Source of the DNA: Nitriliruptorales bacterium
GTDB taxonomy: Bacteria; Actinomycetota; Nitriliruptoria; Euzebyales; Egibacteraceae
Length of the DNA: 16,193 nucleotides
Assembly: GCA_007119305.1 (NCBI GenBank)
Contig: SKPY01000355.1
Location: forward strand, 1 to 16,193
Direction of reading: 5' to 3'
Numbering within the stretch: the first letter of the stretch is position 1; the number at the start of each line of letters is the position of its first letter. Positions 1 through 5,432 of this stretch are shown in pieces. The notes below the pieces were generated by a model. It did not search any database. It saw nothing but the letters and a program-made list of their open reading frames with translations, and was not told where the DNA came from. The position numbers and the translations under genes are program-made.

Positions 1-51
1 CGGCTGAGAGCGCCACGGCTGAGAGCGCCACGGCTGAGAGCGCCACGGCTG
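1..51. repeat. 15-bp tandem repeat, three full copies plus a partial
   Basis: The unit cggctgagagcgcca occurs at 1-15, 16-30 and 31-45, followed by the first six bases of a fourth copy (46-51). The copies are identical. The array touches the left edge, so its true copy number is unknown. The unit is a multiple of three, so it can expand inside a reading frame; in plus frame 3 it encodes Ala-Glu-Ser-Ala-Thr. Confidence 0.9.
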
Positions 52-143
52 CGGTCGTCGCGGAGACCGTGGCGTCACAAGGCCGTTCGGCCCGCAACGC
101 CGGGGTCCAAGAGGGCCTGTCGCCACGGCGCCGGGGCTCGTAG
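3..143 (+). CDS. Possible 3' end of an upstream gene (partial, Ala/Glu/Ser/Thr repeat tail)
   Basis: Plus frame 3 is open from the left edge to a TAG at 141-143, giving about 46 residues. It reads three Ala-Glu-Ser-Ala-Thr units, then an Ala/Val-rich segment, and ends in a basic Arg-Arg-Arg-Gly-Ser tail. Most codons end in G or C, as expected for coding DNA in this genome. The repeat length is a multiple of three, which also fits a coding region. Plus frame 1 is open too (to 198) but is arginine-heavy and looks like a shadow. The product cannot be recognised. The gene would end 59 bp before the EF-G2 gene on the same strand. The segment may instead be non-coding repeat DNA. Confidence 0.35.
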   Translation, partial: AESATAESATAESATAAVVAETVASQGRSARNAGVQEGLSPRRRGS

Positions 144-202
144 CATGAGGGACCACCTACGGCGAACGCCGGCGCGCGAAGAGCCGGCGAGGAGGTGACC
201 GC

Positions 203-2245
203 ATGTCGGGCAGTGCAGCGACCCCCGCCCCCCAGATCCGCAATGTCCTGCTTCTGGGACACGGGGGGACGGGGAAGACGACCCTTGCGGAGGCGATGCT
301 CAGCGTCGGGGGGGTCGGCAGCGGGCGCGGAGGCATCCTCGACTACGAGCCTGAGGAGAAGGAACGCGGGCACTCCCTCTCGCTGGCGACCGCCTCGTTC
401 ACGTGGCACGACCACACGATCAACCTCTTCGACGCTCCAGGCCTGCCGGATGCAGTGGGTGACGCCTACCCCGCGATCCGAGCAGCGGACCTCGCGGTCT
501 TCGTGATCGACGCGTCGGTGGGCATGCAGCCACAGCACGAGCAGCTGTGGGACGCCTGTGAGCGCGAGGGCCTGCCACGGCTGGTGTTCCTGAACAAGCT
601 CGACCGCGACAACGCCCGCTACCAGGAGCACGTCGACACCCTGCGCGCGCGCTACGGCAAAGCGATCGCCCCCGTGCACATGCCGGTCGGCGTCGAGAGC
701 GCGTTCAACGGCGTCATCGACCTGCTGCACAACCGCGCGGTCGTGCTCGCCGACGGCGCCCGCCGGGAGGTGCCGGTTCCCGCGGAGCGCGAGGAACAGG
801 CCGCGGAGAACCGCGAGGCGCTCATCGAAGCCATCGTCGAGGTCGACGATGCGCTGCTCGAGCGCTACCTCGAGGGGGACATCCCCGAGGCGAAGGAGCT
901 CGAGGCGACCTTCGCGCGCGGGATCGCCACCTGCGGGTTCTTCCCGGTCCTGTGCGGCTCGGCGTCCATGACCGTCGGTGTCCGCCTCCTCGCCGACTTC
1001 CTCGTCGGAGAGGCCCCGTCGCCTGCTGACCGCGCGCCGGTCGTCGGCGCGGACGGCACCGAGCGGGCGCTCGAGGAACCCACGTCCGCCTACGTGCTGA
1101 AGACCCTGTCCGACCCCTACGTCGGCCGGGTCACCATCTTGCGGGTGCTCACCGGCGGTCTGTCGAGCGACGACCACCTCGTCGTGGCGCGCAGCGGCGC
1201 CTCGGTGCGCCTGCACCAGGTGTTCACCTTGACCGGCAAGGAGCAGCACCCGATCGAGGTGGCCGCCCCCGGGGCCGTGCTCGCCGTGGCCAAGCTCGAG
1301 GACGTCGTGACCGGGGACACCCTCCACGCCAAGGGGGCGCCGTTCGCGGTGGCCCCGGTGCCGACCCCCGAGCCCTACCACCGAGTGGGCCTGGTGCCGC
1401 AGTCGGCCGGCGACGAGGACAAGCTGTCGACGGCGCTGCAACGGCTCGTGGAGGAGGATCCCGCCCTGCGGGTCGAGCGCTCTTCCGAGACGAACCAGCT
1501 CGTGCTCCACACCCTCGGGCCCACCCACGTGGTCGTGACGATCGCGCGCATGCAGCGCAAGTTCGGCGTGTCGGTGCGCCAGGTGCCGGTGCGCGTCGGC
1601 TACCGGGAGACCCTCCGCGGTCCCGGAGAGGGCCTCGGCCGCCACGTGAAGCAGTCCGGCGGCCACGGTCAGTACGGCATCGCGCAGATCGAGGTCGAGC
1701 CGCTGCCCCGCAGCGACGGGTTCGAGTTCGAGGACCGCATCGTCGGAGGCGTGATCCCCAACCAGTTCATCCCCAGCGTGGAGAAGGGCATCGTCGAGGC
1801 GATGCGCAAGGGGGTGGCGGCCGGCTACCCGGTGGTGGACGTGCGCGTGCGCCTCGTCGACGGCAAGCACCACTCCGTCGACAGCTCCCAGGTGGCGTTC
1901 GAGACCGCCGGATCGCTCGCCTTCCGGGACGCGGCCGCGAAGGCAGGGGTGGTCCTGCTCGAGCCGATCATGGAGGTCGAGGTGACGGTCCCGGACGACC
2001 TGACCGGCGACGTCATGGGGGATCTGTCGTCGCGGCGCGGACGCATCCAGGGTACGGACCAGGCCCGCCCCGGCTACACGACCGTGCGTGCGCACGTCCC
2101 AGAGGCCGAGCTGCTGGACTACGTCGGTGAGCTGCGCTCGTTGACGAGCGGTGCCGGCACCCTCGAGATGCGCTACGACCACCACGACGAGGTGCCGGCG
2201 AACATCGCCAGCAAGATCATCGAGGAGGTGGCGCAGGACGACTGA
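203..2245 (+). CDS. fusA2: Elongation factor G-like GTPase (EF-G2 / FusA2 type)
   Basis: A 680-residue translational GTPase, probably ribosome-associated in the cytoplasm. Walker A GHGGTGKTT is at residues 19-27, DAPG at 77-80 and NKLD at 131-134. Domains II (about 290-370), III (about 385-460), IV (about 462-580, with the VRLVDGKHHSVDSS segment) and V follow in EF-G order. The GHGQYGIAQIEVEPLP and GDLSSRRGRIQGT stretches are typical of EF-G-like proteins. It closely resembles mycobacterial FusA2 rather than the essential EF-G. Switch II reads DAPGLPD, so the histidine that drives GTP hydrolysis in canonical EF-G (DTPGHVD) is absent. The ATG start has an almost ideal ribosome site, AGGAGGTGA at 190-198. 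Its precise role in translocation, recycling or stress is not known from sequence. It converges on the cold-shock gene. Confidence 0.93.
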   Translation: MSGSAATPAPQIRNVLLLGHGGTGKTTLAEAMLSVGGVGSGRGGILDYEPEEKERGHSLSLATASFTWHDHTINLFDAPGLPDAVGDAYPAIRAADLAVFVIDASVGMQPQHEQLWDACEREGLPRLVFLNKLDRDNARYQEHVDTLRARYGKAIAPVHMPVGVESAFNGVIDLLHNRAVVLADGARREVPVPAEREEQAAENREALIEAIVEVDDALLERYLEGDIPEAKELEATFARGIATCGFFPVLCGSASMTVGVRLLADFLVGEAPSPADRAPVVGADGTERALEEPTSAYVLKTLSDPYVGRVTILRVLTGGLSSDDHLVVARSGASVRLHQVFTLTGKEQHPIEVAAPGAVLAVAKLEDVVTGDTLHAKGAPFAVAPVPTPEPYHRVGLVPQSAGDEDKLSTALQRLVEEDPALRVERSSETNQLVLHTLGPTHVVVTIARMQRKFGVSVRQVPVRVGYRETLRGPGEGLGRHVKQSGGHGQYGIAQIEVEPLPRSDGFEFEDRIVGGVIPNQFIPSVEKGIVEAMRKGVAAGYPVVDVRVRLVDGKHHSVDSSQVAFETAGSLAFRDAAAKAGVVLLEPIMEVEVTVPDDLTGDVMGDLSSRRGRIQGTDQARPGYTTVRAHVPEAELLDYVGELRSLTSGAGTLEMRYDHHDEVPANIASKIIEEVAQDD

Positions 2246-2306
2246 GCGACCGCACACGCGGCCGACCCGGACACGCGCGGCCCGCACGCTCGGTGAGCGC
2301 GCAGAC

Positions 2307-2334
2307 GATCTGGACCACCCGGGTGGTCCAGATC
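2307..2334. terminator. 28-bp perfect palindrome between convergent genes, likely bidirectional terminator
   Basis: The left arm gatctggaccaccc (2307-2320) is the exact reverse complement of the right arm (2321-2334), with no central spacer. As RNA it would fold on either strand into a stem of about 12 bp with a 4-nt loop. It lies 61 bp after the EF-G2 stop and 25 bp after the cspA stop (on the opposite strand), where a shared terminator would be expected. A U-tract is missing on both sides, as is common in high-GC actinomycetes. A smaller 5-bp stem (cgccc/gggcg, 2341-2354) sits between it and cspA. The palindrome could also bind a dimeric regulator. Confidence 0.6.
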
Positions 2335-2359
2335 CGTCCGCGCCCCCGCGGGCGGCGGT

Positions 2360-2563
2360 CTACACGGGGCGCACGTCGCTGGCCTGGGGGCCCTTCTGGC
2401 CCTGGGTGACCTCGAACGTCACCCGCTGTCCCTCCTCGAGGGACTTGTAGCCGGACATCTGGATGGACGAGAAGTGGACGAAGAGGTCCTCACCGCCGGC
2501 CTCCGGGGTGATGAAGCCGTACCCCTTGTCCGCGTTGAACCACTTGACGGTGCCCTCTGGCAT
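2360..2563 (-). CDS. cspA: Cold-shock domain protein (CspA family)
   Basis: A 67-residue single cold-shock domain, the full usual family length. RNP1 KGYGFI is at residues 13-18 and RNP2 DLFVHF at 26-31, with the aromatic residues that stack on single-stranded nucleic acid. The N-terminal GTVKWFNADKGYGFI and C-terminal KGPQASDV segments are canonical. Members bind single-stranded RNA or DNA and act as RNA chaperones in the cytoplasm; in actinomycetes many are expressed constitutively. The ATG at 2563 is preceded by GGGAG with good spacing. The gene lies 79 bp downstream of the cation transporter gene on the same strand, but a hairpin separates them, so it probably has its own promoter. Which of several CspA paralogues this is cannot be decided. 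Confidence 0.97.
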   Translation of the reverse strand: MPEGTVKWFNADKGYGFITPEAGGEDLFVHFSSIQMSGYKSLEEGQRVTFEVTQGQKGPQASDVRPV

Positions 2564-2613
2564 GGTGCGCTCCCTGTCTGGAGTGCGGGGCCGAGGCAGC
2601 GACGCGCACGGCC

Positions 2614-2642
2614 GCGCGGGTACCGCACCGAGGGTACCGCGC
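2614..2642 (-). terminator. Imperfect hairpin just after the cation-transporter stop codon
   Basis: gcgc-g-ggtacc (2614-2624) pairs with ggtaccgcgc (2633-2642) across an 8-nt loop, giving 10 paired bases with one bulged G. It begins one base past the transporter stop codon. There is no U-tract. The same stretch can be read as a direct repeat of gggtaccgc (2618-2626 and 2632-2640, 14-bp period), so a regulatory site for cspA is an alternative. Confidence 0.4.
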
Positions 2643-3299
2643 TCAGCCGCAGCAGGTGTCCTCGAGGCTGTCGGCCCGCAACGACCGCACCGACTCGAAG
2701 CCGGCGAAGCCGGCGAGCACGAGGGCCGCGGCCGGGTCGGCCCACCACCACCCCAGCAGCGCGTTCAGCCCGAGCCCGACGAGCACGACGGCCGACAGCC
2801 ACGCGCACAGCTCCGTCTGGCGCGCCTCGGAGACCACCGCCTGGGAGCCGAGCGCCGGCGCGAGCCGCTTCTTCGCCCGCGCGAGCAGGGGCATGACCAC
2901 GACCGAGGTGGCAGCGAGCGCGATGCCGACGACGCTCACATCCGGCTCTTGGCCGACGGTGAGCCTGGTGACGGCCTCGTAGCCGACGTACACGGCGAGC
3001 ACGGCGAAGCACACGGCGATCGCGCGGGTTGCATGCCGGTCGTGGTCCGCCATGCACCCGCCTCGGCGTTCCTGCGCGAGCCGCCAGGCCAGCACGAGCG
3101 AGGTGGACACCTCGATGCCGGAGTCGAGCCCGAACGCGATCAGGCTGATCGAACCGGCGACGATGCCTGCCCCGATCCCGACCACGCCCTCGACGACGTT
3201 CCAGCCGATCGTGAGGTTGTTGTAGCGCCGCACCCGGCGCACGGCATCCAGCCGGGAGCGGCGCAGGTCCCGGCTGGTGCGCGGCGGGGTCGGGGACAT
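2643..3299 (-). CDS. Compact CDF/TMEM163-like cation transporter
   Basis: A 218-residue membrane protein with six predicted helices (about 31-50, 51-73, 92-112, 121-141, 163-183 and 186-204). The second helix carries FGLDSGIE (D59, E63), and the sixth begins with WWWADPAAALVLAG (D188), placed like the metal-site acids of cation diffusion facilitators. The usual CDF histidine of these motifs is not seen. The cytoplasmic C-terminal metal-sensing domain is also absent: the chain ends with a short Cys-Cys-Gly tail (C216, C217). The family is expected to export Zn2+ or related divalent metals by proton antiport. Start: the ATG at 3299 has no Shine-Dalgarno. A TACCAT hexamer lies 7-12 bases upstream of it, compatible with a leaderless mRNA. 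Metal specificity is not predictable here. Confidence 0.8.
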   Translation of the reverse strand: MSPTPPRTSRDLRRSRLDAVRRVRRYNNLTIGWNVVEGVVGIGAGIVAGSISLIAFGLDSGIEVSTSLVLAWRLAQERRGGCMADHDRHATRAIAVCFAVLAVYVGYEAVTRLTVGQEPDVSVVGIALAATSVVVMPLLARAKKRLAPALGSQAVVSEARQTELCAWLSAVVLVGLGLNALLGWWWADPAAALVLAGFAGFESVRSLRADSLEDTCCG

Positions 3300-3369
3300 G
3301 CGGCGATGGTACGCGCAGCCCTACGCTGTCCCGCGGCCTCCTGAAAGACGCGTTGGGCGTGCGGTCCCA

Positions 3370-3387
3370 GCACGCCCGCAAGCGTGC
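3370..3387 (-). terminator. Small hairpin after the toxin gene
   Basis: gcacgc (3370-3375) and gcgtgc (3382-3387) form a 6-bp stem with a 6-nt loop, starting 6 bases past the stop codon of the PIN-domain gene. There is no U-tract. It is a plausible but weak terminator for the toxin-antitoxin operon. The rest of 3300-3392 holds nothing recognisable except the presumed transporter promoter. Confidence 0.3.
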
Positions 3388-3392
3388 CGAGG

Positions 3393-3812
3393 TCAGCGTC
3401 GGGCGGCGCGGAACGGGTTCAGGATGCGGACGCCGTCGAGCACGGTGTCGTGGGCGAGGTCCTCGGTGGCGAGCACGTCGCAGCCACCCACGGCAGCGGC
3501 GCGCACGACCAGGGCGTCCCACAGGGACAGGCGGTGCACGTGGGCGAGCCGAGCGGCGGAGCGGACGAGGTCGCCATCAACGGGGACGACCGGCACGGCC
3601 GCGAGCTCCTCGAGCTGCTCGGCGGCCACTGCTGGCGACAGTGGTCGTGCGAGCTTGCGGGTGACCGTGACGTAGAACTCAGCGAGCACCTGAGCGCTCA
3701 GCACGACCTGCCCTGCGTACTGCGCAAGCCACGCCAGTGCCGCGTCGCGTTTGGCGGGCTCGGCCTCGTCGTGGGCGTAGACGAGGACGTTCGTGTCAAC
3801 GAAGTGCCGCAC
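3393..3812 (-). CDS. PIN-domain ribonuclease toxin (VapC-like)
   Basis: A 139-residue PIN domain when started at the GTG at 3810-3812. The four conserved acids are visible: D6 in VDTNVLVYAHD, E45 in LAEFY, D99 in LWDALVV and D118 in LATEDL. Such toxins cut RNA (tRNA, rRNA or mRNA) with Mg2+ and inhibit translation. The open frame runs back to an ATG at 3929, but those extra 39 residues are low-complexity Ser/Arg/Ala, lie wholly inside the antitoxin gene and precede the start of the PIN fold, so I reject them. With the GTG start the gene overlaps the 3' end of the antitoxin gene by 17 bp, the usual coupling in these operons. The target RNA is unknown. Confidence 0.88.
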   Translation of the reverse strand: MRHFVDTNVLVYAHDEAEPAKRDAALAWLAQYAGQVVLSAQVLAEFYVTVTRKLARPLSPAVAAEQLEELAAVPVVPVDGDLVRSAARLAHVHRLSLWDALVVRAAAVGGCDVLATEDLAHDTVLDGVRILNPFRAARR

Positions 3813-4041
3813 GGTCGTGGAGGTCCTCCCGCGACCAGCTGCGCCCCTCGCGCCCGCTGCTCGCGGGGAACTGGGTGGCGCGCTCGATGAAGCGCAAGAT
3901 CGCGGGCTCGGTCGGATCTCCGCCGGCATAGGCCGTGAGGAACTCCCGCACGACGGCGTTGACGGAAGTGCCCTCCTCGAGCGCGCGGATCCGCGCGCGC
4001 TTCAGCAGCGTGTCATCGATGGACAGCGTCAGGTTGCTCAT
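3796..4041 (-). CDS. Ribbon-helix-helix antitoxin (DUF6364-like)
   Basis: An 81-residue partner of the PIN toxin. Residues 1-40 have the pattern of a MetJ/Arc-type DNA-binding domain: a beta strand (NLTLSIDDTLLKRAR), then a helix around EEGTSVNAVVREFLTAYAG. This strongly resembles antitoxins annotated DUF6364. Residues 45-81 form a tail rich in charged and aromatic residues (FIERATQFPASSGREGRSW), the region that usually inserts into the toxin active site. The ATG is preceded by a GAGG ribosome site. It is the first gene of the operon and overlaps the toxin gene. It is expected to neutralise the toxin and repress its own promoter, where two direct repeats are visible. Confidence 0.87.
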   Translation of the reverse strand: MSNLTLSIDDTLLKRARIRALEEGTSVNAVVREFLTAYAGGDPTEPAILRFIERATQFPASSGREGRSWSREDLHDRAALR

Positions 4042-4055
4042 CTCGCCTCAAGACT

Positions 4056-4080
4056 GTGTAGCACATAATCAGTGTAGCAC
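4056..4080 (-). promoter_or_regulatory. Direct-repeat operator/promoter of the toxin-antitoxin operon
   Basis: Two identical 9-bp copies of gtgtagcac (4056-4064 and 4072-4080) are separated by the AT-rich spacer ataatca, a 16-bp period. They lie 15 bp upstream of the antitoxin ATG. Each copy has GTG...CAC dyad ends. This suits binding of two ribbon-helix-helix dimers and autoregulation. On the minus strand TACACT or GATTAT could be the -10 element; no clear -35 is seen. The remaining 4081-4131 holds nothing recognisable. Confidence 0.6.
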
Positions 4081-4131
4081 GACTCCGGCCACCCTGGCGC
4101 GGGCACGACGGACGACCCCGCAGCGGGCGCG

Positions 4132-5289
4132 CTAGGGCCTGGCGGGCTCGTCGCCCGACCGCGCAGGCGCGTCGTTTCGGAAGACCATGCTGCGGATGTC
4201 GTGGATGCTGCGGTCGAGCTCGTCGGCGAGCGCCGTGAGGCGCTTGGCCATGGCCGCGTCGTCGTCGACCAGGCGCATCGCGAGCTGCTCGAGCGTGATC
4301 CCCGCGGTGAACAACCGGCGGACTGCGGACTCGGTGAGCCCCTTGCCGATCCGCTCACGCTCAGCGCTCAGGCGCAGCGCTGCTGCGGCCTGCTGTGCCT
4401 GGTGGTAGGCCACCGTCACGCTGGCCTGTGTGGCCAGTGACTCGACGAGGCCGAGCTCGGTCGCGCTGAAGAAGCGCCCGCCGCGCAGGTTGCTCACCAT
4501 CAACGTCCCGAACGGCTCGCCGTGCGCGCGCAGCGGGACGAAGAGCGCGGGTCCGAAGCGGCCGAGCCTGACGACCGGCTGCACGGTGTGCGGGTCGGAC
4601 GCGACATCCTGGATGAGCTCGGTGCGCCCGGTGCTGATCACCTCGCCCGTCAGCGACTCAGCACGCGAGAAGCCCGAGCGGTCGATGTCCTCGGCGTGCA
4701 CGCCCACCGCCACGCGGATGGCCAGCGTGTCGCCGTCTCTGGGCAGCGCGATCGTCGCGAGGTCCGCTCCCACGAGGTCGCGGGCCTCCGCAGCGATCTG
4801 CTCGAGGATCTCGGTGCTGTCACCGTCGTCGAGCAGGGCCGCGGTCACGCCCTGCACCGCCTCGAGCAGGCGGTGACGCTGCTCGCTGTGCGACCACAGA
4901 CTGGCGTTGCGCACCGCCACGCCGGCCACCTCGGCGAGCGCGCTGACCACCGTCTCGTCGGCGGCCGTGAAGCCTGCCTCCGAGCCGAGCAGGCACACGC
5001 GGCCGATCACCTGCCCCCCGCTGTCGAGCTCCACGGCGAGCGTGCGCCCGACGCGCCCTGCAGGAGCGGTCTCGAGCGCGGTGCGGGCAGCCTCGCCGCC
5101 GCGCGTGTGCACGACCTCCCCGGCTTGCGCCTCGCCTGCCACGACCCGGGCGGCGGCCTGCGGGGCCCCCGTGAGGGTGCACGCCGACGTCAGCAGCGCA
5201 TCCAGGACGGTCGGGACGCGGTGCTCGACCACGAGCGCCTTGACCGCCGCGACGATCTCGCCCAGGCGCCCGTCCTCATCTGCACGCAT
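4132..5289 (-). CDS. Two-GAF sensor protein with degenerate histidine-kinase DHp segment
   Basis: With the ATG at 5289 (GGGGGAG upstream) the product has 385 residues and no signal peptide or membrane helix. Two GAF domains lie at about 24-132 and 145-300; the second ends in FGPALFVPLRAHGEPFGTLMVSN and is close to the second GAF of DevS/DosT-like kinases. Residues 310-371 look like a HisKA_3 dimerisation helix pair (ERERIGKGLTESAVRRLF ... ELDRSIHDIRSMVF). The family motif is LHD, but here it reads L-T-E (T319), so the phospho-acceptor His is gone. The chain stops 14 residues later, with no HATPase domain. The protein may be a ligand- or redox-sensing scaffold or regulator of another kinase. 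It is not an active kinase. The gene is divergent from the decarboxylase; no response regulator is in view. A longer frame to 5445 is less likely. Confidence 0.85.
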   Translation of the reverse strand: MRADEDGRLGEIVAAVKALVVEHRVPTVLDALLTSACTLTGAPQAAARVVAGEAQAGEVVHTRGGEAARTALETAPAGRVGRTLAVELDSGGQVIGRVCLLGSEAGFTAADETVVSALAEVAGVAVRNASLWSHSEQRHRLLEAVQGVTAALLDDGDSTEILEQIAAEARDLVGADLATIALPRDGDTLAIRVAVGVHAEDIDRSGFSRAESLTGEVISTGRTELIQDVASDPHTVQPVVRLGRFGPALFVPLRAHGEPFGTLMVSNLRGGRFFSATELGLVESLATQASVTVAYHQAQQAAAALRLSAERERIGKGLTESAVRRLFTAGITLEQLAMRLVDDDAAMAKRLTALADELDRSIHDIRSMVFRNDAPARSGDEPARP

Positions 5290-5370
5290 CCTGTGCTCCC
5301 CCTCATGCTGCCGGAGCAACCTCCCGGAAGCCTCGCCGGAGCAGGCCCGGCGGTCAAGCCCCGGGCACCT

Positions 5371-5432
5371 CGGGCACAATGGTGCGCGCTTCTGCGTCCC
5401 GTCCCATGACCGCCCCGAGGAGCGAGCCTGTG
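5371..5432 (+). promoter_or_regulatory. Possible -10 and ribosome site setting the decarboxylase start
   Basis: CACAAT at 5375-5380 resembles a -10 element; no good -35 lies upstream. If used, transcription would begin near 5387 and exclude the ATG at 5379. GAGGAG at 5417-5422 is well placed for the GTG at 5430 and for neither ATG (5379, 5406). The rest of the divergent gap (5290-5370) shows no clear operator. Confidence 0.3.

Noticed and set aside
2419..3522. 367-residue minus-strand open frame covering the transporter and cspA
   Set aside because: Arg/Ala/Gly/Pro-rich frame overlapping three real genes in another phase.
3813..3929. N-terminal extension of the PIN toxin to the ATG at 3929
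   Set aside because: The 39 extra residues are low-complexity, lie inside the antitoxin gene, and precede the start of the PIN fold; the GTG at 3812 gives the normal N terminus.
3393..4041. Toxin-antitoxin pair as part of a larger defence island or mobile element
   Set aside because: No integrase, transposase, att-like repeat, restriction or other defence gene lies nearby; the flanking genes are ordinary chromosomal ones.
4522..5409. 295-residue plus-strand open frame antisense to the GAF gene
   Set aside because: Shadow composition and no domain; the minus strand encodes clear GAF domains.
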